Source: Streptomyces chattanoogensis (GTDB lineage Bacteria > Actinomycetota > Actinomycetes > Streptomycetales > Streptomycetaceae). From it: 64,000 nt of DNA. The stretch's first letter is position 1. Every line of letters starts with the position of its first letter. The DNA is taken from NCBI RefSeq assembly GCF_001294335.1, contig NZ_LGKG01000046.1:77705-141704 (forward strand), read 5' to 3'. The notes beneath the pieces were generated by a model. The model saw only the letters and a program-made list of their open reading frames with translations, searched no databases and had not been told where the DNA came from. Positions 26,125 to 35,101 of the stretch are shown one piece after another. The position numbers and the translations under genes were made by a program.

Positions 26125-27159
26125 ATGACTTCCGATTTCAGTCTCTCCAACATCGACTTCTACATGCCGTTCCCTCCGTTGGAAGCCAACCCGGCAGTGG
26201 AGGAAGCCGGGGCAGCGACTTGGCTCTGGCTCGACGAAGTCGGCATCTGCCCCGCAGCGGCCACTCGACGCTATCTCCGACGGACTCAGCCTGAGTTGGT
26301 CACCGCTCTGTACTACCCGCACGCGGCACCCGAAGTCGTTGCCCTGATCTCTCAGTGGACGGCATGGGCGTTCATCCTCGATGACGAGTTCGATGACGGG
26401 CCGGCCGGATCGGTGCCGTCCTTGGGCGCTGAGGCGATCGAGGGGATCGCGGCCGTCATGTATGGAGCGAAGCCTGCCAGCCCTCTGGGTGAGGCGCTGC
26501 TCGATCTCTGGGACCGGTTAGTCGTCGACCGATCTCCGAGCTGGCGCAGGACTTTCCGAAATGACGTCAGCGCGTGGCTGTGGACGTACTACGCGGAGTC
26601 CGTCGACCGGACGAGCGGTCGACTCCCGTCGATCGACGACTATCAGCTGCACCGCCTCTACTCGGTGGGGATGCCCATGTACCTCGACATGTGCGAGATC
26701 GCATGCGGCATCGATCTTCCAGAGGCAGTGCGGCGGCTGCCGGCCCTGAAGAAACTTCGCAATGCGGCCTGCCAGAGGATTGGTTTGTACAACGATCTTC
26801 TCTCGGCTCGCAAAGAGCGTGCTGCCGCGTACACCCACAACGCGGTCTTCCTCGTGGAGGAAGACACGCAGTGCACAACACAAGAAGCCGTCGAGCGCGT
26901 CAACAACCTGGTCACGCAGCATGTCAAACGAGTGATCGCCTTCGAGGAGCAGGTTCCTGACCAACTGGAGGCACTCGGAGCGGATGGCCATCTCCGGTCG
27001 GTGGTTTTGAGGTGCGTGGCCGCCTACCGTGAGCTGGTACGAGGCGATCACGATTACGCCACCCGGACCCGGCGTTACATGGAGCCGGAGGAGGACCAGC
27101 TGAAAGAAGCCCGGTACGTAGGAAATCTCCTCGGCGCCAAGGCAGAAACCGCCACATGA
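26125..27159 (+). CDS. Class I terpene synthase (sesquiterpene cyclase-like), TTA-containing
   Basis: A 344-residue bacterial class I terpene cyclase. The aspartate-rich metal motif is D86-D-E-F-D-D91 and the NSE triad is N223-D-L-L-S227-A-R-K-E231. A conserved RY pair lies in TRRYMEPEE near the C-terminus. Such enzymes ionise a prenyl diphosphate, usually farnesyl diphosphate, and cyclise it. The ATG at 26125 matches family start position; TTG and GTG codons slightly upstream are alternatives. Leu132 is encoded by TTA (26518-26520), so translation should depend on the bldA tRNA. It faces a conservon P450 gene, a possible oxidising partner, across a strong hairpin. Confidence 0.9.
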   Translation: MTSDFSLSNIDFYMPFPPLEANPAVEEAGAATWLWLDEVGICPAAATRRYLRRTQPELVTALYYPHAAPEVVALISQWTAWAFILDDEFDDGPAGSVPSLGAEAIEGIAAVMYGAKPASPLGEALLDLWDRLVVDRSPSWRRTFRNDVSAWLWTYYAESVDRTSGRLPSIDDYQLHRLYSVGMPMYLDMCEIACGIDLPEAVRRLPALKKLRNAACQRIGLYNDLLSARKERAAAYTHNAVFLVEEDTQCTTQEAVERVNNLVTQHVKRVIAFEEQVPDQLEALGADGHLRSVVLRCVAAYRELVRGDHDYATRTRRYMEPEEDQLKEARYVGNLLGAKAETAT

Positions 27160-27548
27160 AGCCATGCCAAAGATGAAGCCTTCTGGAGCGCTGGGAAGCG
27201 TTCTCCCCATGAGTCACGGAAGCAAGGTCCACTCGCGACTGCAGTCCCCTGCCTCTACGGGCTCTTGGGGAAGATTCGTACGGGCTGGCGTCGCGCACAG
27301 TCCGTCGATCTGTCGGTCGCTGATGAGCGCTGCACGAGTCATGTTCCCCACCACACGACCATGATCGACGATGGAGAGCTCGACGCCTCACCGCCAAGCA
27401 TGCACAAGCTCGTCAGGTGTTCAACGCACACCATCATCCTGTATTGATGAATAAGTGCATGCCGGGGCACTGAATTACATGCATCAGTGCCCCGGCATGC
27501 GACTATTGCAGTTTCGAGAGGCATACAACATGCGCTCCCGTGACAGAG
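27160..27548. other. Convergent intergenic region
   Basis: A 389-bp gap between the convergent terpene synthase and P450 genes. Apart from the hairpin at 27457-27500 I see nothing in it. Confidence 0.6.
27457..27500. terminator. Strong bidirectional hairpin terminator
   Basis: Arms GCATGCCGGGGCACTGA and TCAGTGCCCCGGCATGC are perfectly complementary over 17 bp, with a 10-nt loop. It sits between two convergent genes, the expected place for a shared terminator. No T-tract follows, as is common in Streptomyces. Confidence 0.8.
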
Positions 27549-29018
27549 CTATTTTCCTAGCAGCCACCCTTTCAACAGGCCCCACCAGGACGAATGTGCC
27601 CTGGGCGTGCGGGCAGAGGGGGCCGCCCTGAGAGTCTCATCTGCGACGTCCGGGTCGTTGGCGCTGGAATGCTGGAGGGCGTGCTTGCTGGGCATATCGT
27701 TCCCCCATGTACTGGGTGATGCGGGGTGCTTCTTCTGGGCACCCGCAGTGAACTTCACTGGTAGCGCAGTCAGATGGCGGGCGATCCAATGGGACACCCA
27801 GTTCAGATCGCTCTCGGGAACGGCCAGGTCGAGGTCGGGCAACCGCATCAGCAGGACGTCGATTCCTGTGTCGACAATGGCCCGACCGATCTCTTGGCCC
27901 GGGCACTCGTGCGGACCGCCGCTGAAGGCGAGGTGGGAGCGGTTGCCATGCATCGGTACGGAGAGATCGGGGCGGATGACAGGGTCGACGTTCCCTGAGG
28001 CCAGACCGAGTAGGAGCATGTCGCCGGCCTTGATGGACTGACCGGCCAGTTCCGTGTCGCCGGTGGCCCACCTGGCGGGCGCCACTGTGGTCGGCGGCTC
28101 GTCCCACAGCATTTGTTCCAGCGCGTCGGGCAGGGTCATGCTGCCGCCCGTGAGCGATGCCCGGAAGCGGGGATCGGTGAGCACCATGCGCAAGGTATTC
28201 GCGGTCAGATTGGTGGTGTTCTCGTTCGCGGCGATGACGACGAGCCGCAGATGCTGCAGGACTTCCTCGTCCGTGAGCTTGGCCGAGTGAGCCATCAGCC
28301 ATGATGTGAAGTCGGGACCAGGGCTTGCTCGTTTCTTGGCAACGAGCTGCTCCAGAGTCTCCACGAGGTATTCGTTGCTCTTGAAAGCCGTCTCGGTGCC
28401 CTTGAGCAGGTCTCGGGTGGCCTCGACCAACCCCGGGCCGGACTCCTCGGGCATTCCAAGGAGCTGCGTCACGACGCGCAAGGGCAATTGCTCCGCAAAC
28501 TGGGCAACGAGGTCAGCCTCTCCATCAGCGATGAAGTCATCGATCAGCTGATTGGCAGACTGGGTGACACAGCGACGGATCCCGCGGCGGTCGAATCGCG
28601 CCATACTCTCAGTGATCGCGGTGCGAAGCCGCTCATGCTCTTCGCCGTCCATGAAGAGGCAGATGGGCTGCCAGGCGAGGGCCGGCATGAGCGGTGAGTC
28701 TGCTGCGACCTTGTTCTCCTTGAAGCAATGCCAGATACGCGAGTCGTGGCAGAACCGGGACGGCGTACGCAGTACTTCGAGGTTCTCTCGGTAGCCGAGG
28801 ACCAGCCAGGCCGGCAGGTCACCGTCCACGAGAACAGGCGCCACGGCGCCGTGCTCGGCGCGAAGTCGTTCGAAAAAGCCCGGCGCATCGTTCACCGCCT
28901 CGGGCCCGAAGAGCCGCGCCAGTCCGTCGGTGTTCCCGGCCCGGGCATGAGCGGGACATTCCGGAGGCGGTCCAGATGCGGAGGAGGTGCTGGGCTGGTT
29001 TGCGGAAGACGTGGTCAC
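27549..29018 (-). CDS. Conservon-associated cytochrome P450 lacking ExxR (CYP157-like)
   Basis: A 489-residue cytochrome P450. The heme-binding loop is FSGGPHECPG with Cys372, and the I-helix is IAANENTTN. The K-helix, where ExxR is expected, reads EQMLW (residues 301-305), so both Glu and Arg are lost. CYP157 members of Streptomyces conservons are known to lack ExxR with an EQxLW-type sequence. The start is GTG at 29018, overlapping the CvnD stop (GTGA). About 65 extra residues follow the normal P450 end and finish in the hydrophobic SSWWGLLKGWLLGK, possibly a membrane-associating tail. It is the fifth gene of the conservon and may oxidise the nearby terpene, though that is inference. Confidence 0.88.
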   Translation of the reverse strand: MTTSSANQPSTSSASGPPPECPAHARAGNTDGLARLFGPEAVNDAPGFFERLRAEHGAVAPVLVDGDLPAWLVLGYRENLEVLRTPSRFCHDSRIWHCFKENKVAADSPLMPALAWQPICLFMDGEEHERLRTAITESMARFDRRGIRRCVTQSANQLIDDFIADGEADLVAQFAEQLPLRVVTQLLGMPEESGPGLVEATRDLLKGTETAFKSNEYLVETLEQLVAKKRASPGPDFTSWLMAHSAKLTDEEVLQHLRLVVIAANENTTNLTANTLRMVLTDPRFRASLTGGSMTLPDALEQMLWDEPPTTVAPARWATGDTELAGQSIKAGDMLLLGLASGNVDPVIRPDLSVPMHGNRSHLAFSGGPHECPGQEIGRAIVDTGIDVLLMRLPDLDLAVPESDLNWVSHWIARHLTALPVKFTAGAQKKHPASPSTWGNDMPSKHALQHSSANDPDVADETLRAAPSARTPRAHSSWWGLLKGWLLGK

Positions 29019-29638
29019 CGGGGCTCCGGGGCTGTGGTGGTAAGGGCGTACAGATAGCGCATGAGGGTCAGCAGGGCATCGCGGCTGGAGGTGCGTTCGC
29101 GGGCGTCGCAATCGACCATGGGTACGTCATCGGGGAGATCCATGGCCGCGCGCAGCTCCGACATGGGGTACGAAGGGGCGTCCGGGAAGGCGTTGATGGC
29201 GACGACGAAGGGCAGTCCGCGTTCCTCGAGCCGGCCGATCACATCGAAGCTGTCGTCCAGGCGCCGGGTGTCGATCAGGACCACTGCCCCCAGCGCGCCT
29301 TCGAAGAGGCCGTTCCACAGGAACCAGAAGCGCTGCTGGCCCGGGGTGCCGAAGAGATACAGCACCAGTTCGTCACTGAGGCTGATCCGGCCGAAGTCCA
29401 TCGCCACGGTCGTCTCGGTCTTGCGCTCGACTCCGGCGATGTCGTCCACCCCGACACCGGCCTGCGTCATGGTCTCCTCGGTGGTCAGCGGACGGATCTC
29501 GCTGACCGATCCGACCAGGGTGGTTTTTCCCACCCCGAAGCCACCGACGATCACTACCTTGACCGCGGTGGAGGCCGAGGCCGGCAGGGTGTCTTCGCTC
29601 CGGGGACCAACGACGGGCTCAGAGATTTTGCAGTCCAT
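29015..29638 (-). CDS. cvnD: Conservon GTP-binding protein CvnD
   Basis: A 207-residue small GTPase-like protein (ATP/GTP-binding, MglA/Ras-like) of the conservon type. The P-loop is GGFGVGKTT (near residues 32-40), the G3-like motif is LFGTPGQQRF, and a G4-like element lies in FVVAINAF. It overlaps the end of cvnC by 20 bp and its stop overlaps the P450 start. In S. coelicolor, CvnA-D proteins form a membrane-associated complex in which CvnD binds and hydrolyses GTP. The system senses an unknown signal and affects development or secondary metabolism. Confidence 0.93.
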   Translation of the reverse strand: MDCKISEPVVGPRSEDTLPASASTAVKVVIVGGFGVGKTTLVGSVSEIRPLTTEETMTQAGVGVDDIAGVERKTETTVAMDFGRISLSDELVLYLFGTPGQQRFWFLWNGLFEGALGAVVLIDTRRLDDSFDVIGRLEERGLPFVVAINAFPDAPSYPMSELRAAMDLPDDVPMVDCDARERTSSRDALLTLMRYLYALTTTAPEPR

Positions 29639-29990
29639 GCATCACCGCCTCCAAAAGTTCGACATCGGGCAACGACGCGGCCGGGATCGGCGCCCGGGCT
29701 TCGACATGGCCACTCCCCAGCAGCTCCGCGAGCAGTACCGTGACCACGCTGATCGGCACATGGACGTATGCGGAGATCTCGGCGACCGACAGCGGGTAGT
29801 CGCATATGCGGAGGATGGTGGCCTGCTCGGGCTGCATGCTCGAAGTGGGCCGGTTCCGGGTCACGATCAGCGTGACCATGTCCAGGGGGGCCGGTTCGGC
29901 CGGCGCGCTCCGGCCGGACGTAAGGACGTAGAGACGCTCGGGAGCGCCCTCTTCCCAGTTCTGGCGTTTTTCCGGTTTCGAGTCGCTCAT
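29619..29990 (-). CDS. cvnC: Conservon DUF742 protein CvnC
   Basis: A 123-residue DUF742 protein. Family features are RLYVLTSGRS near the N-terminus, DMVTLIV, and the helical winged-helix-like core AEISAYVHVPISVVTVLLAE followed by GHVEARAP. CvnC is a component of the conservon signalling complex with no known enzymatic activity. Its ATG overlaps the cvnB stop by 4 bp (ATGA) and its 3' end overlaps cvnD by 20 bp, so the three are tightly coupled in translation. Confidence 0.93.
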   Translation of the reverse strand: MSDSKPEKRQNWEEGAPERLYVLTSGRSAPAEPAPLDMVTLIVTRNRPTSSMQPEQATILRICDYPLSVAEISAYVHVPISVVTVLLAELLGSGHVEARAPIPAASLPDVELLEAVMHGLQNL

Positions 29991-30397
29991 GGGACCTGCC
30001 GGTCGGCACGCGGCGGACTGGTGAGGTGCTGACCGATCCGGGCGACCAAGTCCCGCATTCCCTGTCCCATGAGGCCGGCGTCCACGTCGTCATCGGCCAG
30101 CACCGCCAGATATGCTCCGGCGCCGGCCGCCATCAGATAGAAGAAGCCGCCGTTGACCTCGATGACGACGAGTTTCATCCGCCCGTCCCCGTGCGGGAAT
30201 TCCGTGGCGATGGCCGCCGACAGGCTCTGCAGACCGGCACAGGCGGCGGCGAGGCGGTCCGCGGTGTCCTCGTCCGTACCGTACTGAGCCATGCACAGAC
30301 CGTCCGAGGACAGCACCACGACATCACGGGTGTGCGGAACACTGGTCGCCAGGCCCTCAAGCATCCAGTTCATATTGAGCCGCTGCTGTGTCACCAC
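29987..30397 (-). CDS. cvnB: Conservon Roadblock/LC7-domain protein CvnB
   Basis: A 136-residue Roadblock/LC7 protein, the family that regulates MglA-like GTPases. The core shows WMLEGLATSVPHTRDVVVLS, then SDGLCMAQYG and a GAYLAVLADDDVDAGLMG strand-helix. In conservons CvnB bridges the sensor kinase-like CvnA and the GTPase CvnD. A GTG start at 30397 is used; internal ATGs could serve instead. Its stop overlaps cvnC. The gap to cvnA is 26 bp. Confidence 0.92.
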   Translation of the reverse strand: MVTQQRLNMNWMLEGLATSVPHTRDVVVLSSDGLCMAQYGTDEDTADRLAAACAGLQSLSAAIATEFPHGDGRMKLVVIEVNGGFFYLMAAGAGAYLAVLADDDVDAGLMGQGMRDLVARIGQHLTSPPRADRQVP

Positions 30398-30423
30398 TTA
30401 CTTACTCATCCTTACCTAATGAC

Positions 30424-31923
30424 TCAGTTACGCTCGGACTCTTTGTCGCTCAGGCCATCGGGACGCTGTTCTGGGGACTCAGCTCGGGGCTCGCCGGAGA
30501 TGCCCTCCTGGAAGGCGGCCAGCCACATCCCGGCCTGTGGGGGTGGGGCGTCCGACACCGGGGTCCTGGATCCAGTCGTGGTGGGGGCTGCGGGCTTCTG
30601 CCGCATGGGCGGAATCACGGCGCGGGTACGGCGCCTGCGCTGCGGGAGGCCGTTGGCGCTAAGCGGAGCGGCGGCGGGCACGGGCTCCTCGGCGGCCACT
30701 TCCGGGCGACGCATCGGACCGCCGCGGTGCCGGGGCGGCGGCAGGACAGCGGCCTTGGCCAACGCCCCACCGGGCACCGGAGTCGCGGTGATCAGCTCCG
30801 GCGGGACGATCAGAACGACGCGCACACCGCCGTACGCGGAGCGCCGGAAGGAGACCCTGAAGTTGTTCGTACGGGCCAGTCGGCCGACTACGGCCAGGCC
30901 GAGCCGCGGTGACTCACCCAGGTCGTCAAGGTCGATTCCCGTGGGGGAGTCCTGTGCCAGGGCCTGCTCTGCGCGCATGCGGGCTTCATCGGTCAGGCCG
31001 ATCCCGGCGTCCTCCATCTCGATGGCCACACCGGTCTGGATCTCGGTCGCGGTCAGATGGACTCGTGTCTGGGGCGGCGAATAGCGAGTGGCGTTGTCCA
31101 GCAGCTCGGACAGGGCGTGGATCAACGGCTCGACCCCGCGTCCGAGAATGCCGACCTCGGCCACGGAGTGCAGATCGACGCGCTGGTAGTCGATGATCCG
31201 GGACATTGCACCGCGGAGCACGTTGAACAGCGGGATGGTCTGCTGCCACTGGCGGCCCGGCCGGGCCCCACCGAGGACGGCGATGCTGTCCGCGAGCCGG
31301 CCGACCAGCGCGGTGCGGTGGTCCAGCTGCAGCAAGTCGCCGAAGACTTCCGGGTCCTGGCCGTGCTTGTCCTCCATCTCCCGGAGTTCCTGGGCCTGTT
31401 GGTGGACAATGGCCTGGACACGTCGGGCGATGTTGACGAAGGCCCGCTGGGCGGAGTCGCGCAGGTCCTCCTCGGCCTCGACGGCCTCGAGTACGTAGCG
31501 CAGCACCGCCCGGTGGGCGGTTTCGAACTCGGGGCTGACGCGGGAGACTTGGACGACGTTGTGCAGCACCTCCTCGGCCCGTGCCCCCTGCTGAAGCTGG
31601 GCCATGGCCGCGGGCAGGGTCTCCTTGGCCATCCGTACGGTTTCGGCTTCCTGCTCGACCAGGTGGCCCTTCAGGGTGGACTCCCGCTCGGCGTACTGCT
31701 TACGCAGTTCCTCGAGCGCACGCCCCCGGCGTGCCGTCGCCCCGGCTGCGACGGCCACTGCCACCGTCGCGATGACGCCGATCCAGGCGACATGGGCACG
31801 CGCCATTGACGGCGTCAACGACACGGCCACGGCCGTACACACGGCCACAAGTACGGAGGGCAACAGCCATATCGGGGCGGAGGCGGGCCTCGACCCTTCG
31901 GGCGACGAACCAGCACGAACCAT
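30424..31923 (-). CDS. cvnA: Conservon sensor histidine kinase-like protein CvnA
   Basis: A 499-residue membrane protein heading the conservon. Two N-terminal transmembrane helices (IWLLPSVLVAVCTAVAVSL and WIGVIATVAVAVAAG) flank a very short outer loop. A coiled region (EELRKQYAERESTLKG) leads to a HATPase domain with N-box ELLDNATRYSPP and G1 box EDAGIGL. The C-terminal 130 residues are Pro/Arg-rich and probably disordered. No H-box histidine is obvious in the usual sequence, as in other CvnA proteins. Two ATGs lie 6 bp apart; TGAGG sits six bases before the second (31923), which is chosen. Confidence 0.9.
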   Translation of the reverse strand: MVRAGSSPEGSRPASAPIWLLPSVLVAVCTAVAVSLTPSMARAHVAWIGVIATVAVAVAAGATARRGRALEELRKQYAERESTLKGHLVEQEAETVRMAKETLPAAMAQLQQGARAEEVLHNVVQVSRVSPEFETAHRAVLRYVLEAVEAEEDLRDSAQRAFVNIARRVQAIVHQQAQELREMEDKHGQDPEVFGDLLQLDHRTALVGRLADSIAVLGGARPGRQWQQTIPLFNVLRGAMSRIIDYQRVDLHSVAEVGILGRGVEPLIHALSELLDNATRYSPPQTRVHLTATEIQTGVAIEMEDAGIGLTDEARMRAEQALAQDSPTGIDLDDLGESPRLGLAVVGRLARTNNFRVSFRRSAYGGVRVVLIVPPELITATPVPGGALAKAAVLPPPRHRGGPMRRPEVAAEEPVPAAAPLSANGLPQRRRRTRAVIPPMRQKPAAPTTTGSRTPVSDAPPPQAGMWLAAFQEGISGEPRAESPEQRPDGLSDKESERN

Positions 31924-32636
31924 CGGCATCCTCAGACCACTAATGGAATGGATAGGGCGACATACATGGCGTATATGGGCACCAGGGGAAGGCCGCCTGA
32001 AGAAGATCGACGACCGTGGAATCACGCTCACCAAAATGCTTGGCCGCAGCGCATTCCAAGGCGGCGTTTCCCACGCATGAGACCGGGTCCCAGGACGCCC
32101 GAGCCTTTGTGCGATCGGCGGCACCACGACAGCCAGCGGCGACGTATGGAAATCGCCACAACTCGCTGCGCGACAGCGAGCATAGCGGGGTCAGGGTGCT
32201 TGTGTGGCGTGAGTGCGTATAACACACAACTGCACGCATGTGCGAAATCCAGAAGAATCGTTTAGCCCGTGGATTCGCCGGGGAGCCAGCGGAATTGAGA
32301 AAAGGGTGATCCGCTGCTGCGTCAACGGGAAGGTGTTGTTGACCTGCGAAGACGCGAGGAAGTGAGCATCGAGGTCGTAACTGGTGCAGGGGCGGGGGCG
32401 GCGGCTGTCGGTGGAGGCTGTCGGATGGAGGGGGCGGGAAGGGGCTGTAGGGGATGTGGGGGGTTCCGGAGACCTACGAGGTTGACGGATGAGGTTGACG
32501 GGTGGGGCGGCCGAACCGGTGTCTGGAGGGCGCTCCGGTTGCTGAGCGCACACGGCTCGCCCGCGCGCCCGCGCCTGGCGATGGATTGGCTGTTTCCTGA
32601 GGCCAGTTAGGTGCGTTCGGAAAGGTATGTCGGTCG
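31924..32636. other. Intergenic region upstream of the conservon
   Basis: A long gap upstream of cvnA. It must carry the conservon promoter, but no -35/-10 pair or palindrome stood out. Small open frames here are Gly/Arg-rich and unsupported. Confidence 0.5.
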
Positions 32637-32870
32637 GTGCAGGGTGGGATCAGCCGGCGAACATCCGGGATATTCGCGCCCGCGGAGGAAGGCGGAATTC
32701 CCGTACGTGAGGTCTTCGCTGTTCTGGTGCTGTCGCCCTTTGCAGGCCCCTGCCTTTATGCGGCCTACGCCAAGCAGTTCGGCAAATGGGTCGACGCTCT
32801 GGCCGTCGGCACCGGGCCCCGGCGCCGCGCCCCGCCGGAGACCGATGAAAGGATCACTGTGCTTCAGTGA
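32637..32870 (+). CDS. Possible small hypothetical protein
   Basis: A short frame whose C-terminal half is non-random in composition: VREVFAVLVLSPFAGPCLYA continues as AYAKQFGKWVDALAVG. That is amphipathic and weakly hydrophobic, unlike the Arg-rich shadows around it. A GTG inside it near 32706 may be the real start. The 3' end overlaps the convergent peptidase by 17 bp. I recognise no family, and it may be a remnant. Confidence 0.3.
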   Translation: MQGGISRRTSGIFAPAEEGGIPVREVFAVLVLSPFAGPCLYAAYAKQFGKWVDALAVGTGPRRRAPPETDERITVLQ

Positions 32871-33576
32871 GCAGGCGACCCGGCAGGGCTCGCTCCTTGG
32901 CTCTGCTGGCCCCGTCCGGCTCTACCCGGTACAGGTGGGCCCGTGGTGTGCGGGTCACTGTCTCCGTCAGGACGCCGTCGGTGAAGAGAGCGCCGACGCC
33001 GTCCTCCAGTGCCCACCCGGCGGGGAGCACGCCGGTTGCCACGGCCGCTTGGTAGGAGGGGCGGCGGCCCGGTTCGCTGTCGTAGTGGGGGCAGACCGAG
33101 CCGGGCAGCAGGGCGAGCCCGTCAGGCAGAGACGTCAGTGGTCCGAAGGAGTCGGTGTGCGAGCCTTCGGCCCAGCAATTGGCGCCGGCGCTGATTCCGC
33201 ACAGCAGTGTTCCAAGGCCGTAAGCCTCGCGCAGCAGCTGATCCACGCCGTGCGTACGCCAGACCGCCAGCAGGTTGGCGGTGTTGCCGCCGCCGACGTA
33301 GACGACGTCTTGAGAGAGCAGGAACGTGCGCAGCGTGTCGTCATCGAGCTCCCTGCGGAACAGCGGCAAGACACTGGGCTCACAGTGGCGTGGCTGGAAT
33401 GCCGTGAGAAATTGCTCGATGTACGCCGGGGCGTCTCCACTGGCCGTGGGGACGAAGCACACCTTGGGCCGAGACGTGCGTGCCTGACCGAGCACCCAGT
33501 CGTCCAGCAGCCCGTCGTCGTCGGTGGAGAAGCCGCCCCCCAGCAGAGCCAGACGACGCACGGGAACGACAGCCAT
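32854..33576 (-). CDS. Peptidase E (S51 family dipeptidase)
   Basis: A 240-residue cytoplasmic serine peptidase of family S51, related to aspartyl dipeptidase PepE and cyanophycinase. The nucleophile elbow is CGISAGANCW, the early FVPTASGD strand follows the family, DVVYVGGGNTANLL is the glycine-rich loop, and CPHYDSE carries the probable catalytic His. The ATG at 33576 has GAGGAGG six bases upstream, which decides the start. It would cleave N-terminal Asp dipeptides or a related substrate. It is a single gene, divergent from the membrane protein at 33830. Confidence 0.88.
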   Translation of the reverse strand: MAVVPVRRLALLGGGFSTDDDGLLDDWVLGQARTSRPKVCFVPTASGDAPAYIEQFLTAFQPRHCEPSVLPLFRRELDDDTLRTFLLSQDVVYVGGGNTANLLAVWRTHGVDQLLREAYGLGTLLCGISAGANCWAEGSHTDSFGPLTSLPDGLALLPGSVCPHYDSEPGRRPSYQAAVATGVLPAGWALEDGVGALFTDGVLTETVTRTPRAHLYRVEPDGASRAKERALPGRLLTEAQ

Positions 33577-33829
33577 GGAGCGCCTCCTCGTCAGATGGGC
33601 CCACAAGAGCGGGCGGTGCCTTGAACGATGCCGGACCGTCGATTGCCTCTGCAATCGAAGAGAGCGGGCGCCGCGGGCTGTTGAGGGGCAAGGCCAGAGC
33701 CGTAGGCCGGGGGAAGCTCAGCGACCAGCACTTTCCCAACAAAGACCCTGGACCGCCTCCCCCGTGCGGCGGAGGCGGTCGTCGGTGTGGACGAGGCGAC
33801 GGGGGAGCGGGGCCGGAAAGGTGGTTGCC

Positions 33830-34855
33830 ATGACCATCCGTACCGGCCGTCGCGCCGTCGCCGTTCCGTTTTCCGCCTCCGCCTCCGCCTCCGCTCCCGC
33901 CCCGCGCCGAAGAGTCGGCGAGGTGCTGCGATTCACCGCGATCGTTGCCTGCCTCCCGTACCTCTCCCTCAAGGTCGCCTGGGCGGCCGGGAGTCGTATC
34001 GGTATTCCCGAGGGCAGCGCGCTGCGCCATGACGGCGACTCGCTGATGGTGCTCAATGGGCTCACTGTGGCGATGGACGGTGTGGTGGTCCTGCTGGCGT
34101 TTCTGCTGACGCGGCCCTGGGGGCGGCGGGTGCCGTCCTGGCTGCTGGTGGTGCCGATGTGGTGCGCGTCGGGGCTGCTGGCGCCGGTCGTCGCGGCGTT
34201 CCCCGTCCAGACGTTGATTTCGCTCATGCGTGGCGGTGCGGTCACCAGCGGGCGCGCCGATGCGCTGCTCGATCCCTGGGTGTGGTGTGTGGTCTACAGC
34301 GGCTTCATCGTGCAGGCCCTGACGCTCGGCGCGCTGTTCGTACGGTACGCCAGGGAGCGCTGGGGTCATCTGTGGCACGGGCGGATAGGGGAGCTGCCGC
34401 CCTCCCCCACCGGGTCCGCCCGTCGGCTGAGCGCGGGGATGGCGAGCGCGTTGGCGCTGTTCGCCGGTGCGATGCATCTGGTGTGGGCGGCCGGCGGCAC
34501 GTTCGGCCTGAGCCCGGGGCGGGCCGCGGCGCAGGACCTCGACGCTCGTGTGAACGACGCGTCTTACGTGCTGTTCGCCGCCCTCACCCTCGCCGGTGGG
34601 CTGCTGCTCGCCTATGGTCGCGGGCGCCGTGTCCCCGTGCTGGCGGCGCTGGCCGCCGCCTGGATCGGCTCCGGCGCGCTGGCGGGCTGGGGCGGCTGGC
34701 TGACGCTGACCACACTGACCGCCCCTGCTGGTGACCCCCACCTGCCCGCACCGCCGATGAGCCTGACCTACTCGGTGCAGATGATCGTCGGGGTACTGGT
34801 GGCCGCTGCCGGTGCCCACTTCTTCGCGGAGCGGGATGCCGCACGGTGCGGGTGA
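33830..34855 (+). CDS. Polytopic membrane protein of unknown function
   Basis: A 341-residue integral membrane protein with about eight hydrophobic segments, for example LRFTAIVACLPYLSLKVAW, MDGVVVLLAFLL, WLLVVPMWCASGLLAPVVAA and YVLFAALTLAGGLLLAY. The N-terminal 25 residues are Ala/Ser-rich. I do not recognise a transporter family. The ATG at 33830 is preceded by GGAAAGGTGG. A strong hairpin at 35029-35053 lies downstream. Confidence 0.75.
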   Translation: MTIRTGRRAVAVPFSASASASAPAPRRRVGEVLRFTAIVACLPYLSLKVAWAAGSRIGIPEGSALRHDGDSLMVLNGLTVAMDGVVVLLAFLLTRPWGRRVPSWLLVVPMWCASGLLAPVVAAFPVQTLISLMRGGAVTSGRADALLDPWVWCVVYSGFIVQALTLGALFVRYARERWGHLWHGRIGELPPSPTGSARRLSAGMASALALFAGAMHLVWAAGGTFGLSPGRAAAQDLDARVNDASYVLFAALTLAGGLLLAYGRGRRVPVLAALAAAWIGSGALAGWGGWLTLTTLTAPAGDPHLPAPPMSLTYSVQMIVGVLVAAAGAHFFAERDAARCG

Positions 34856-35028
34856 GGCCGGCGTTCCGACCTGGCGAAGCCCCTGGCGGGCGGCCATCGC
34901 TGAGAGCGGTCCGCCGGCCAGGGCATGGGTGCAGGCCGTCAGGCGTCCGCACCTTTGGCTCGGGGCCCTCTCGCCTCTGCCCGGGGGTCGGTGCTCGGCG
35001 TCCGCCAGTCCGAGTGGGGCACGGACGG

Positions 35029-35053
35029 GGGGCCGGCCGTAGTGGCCGGCCCC
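35029..35053. terminator. Hairpin terminator between convergent genes
   Basis: Arms GGGGCCGGCC and GGCCGGCCCC pair perfectly around a 5-nt loop. The site lies between the rightward membrane protein and the leftward secreted protein, so it may serve both. Confidence 0.7.
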
Positions 35054-35101
35054 GTGTGCTGAGAGGTCTTCGGGAGTCTCGCGGCCCCCGGATGATCAGT
35101 C

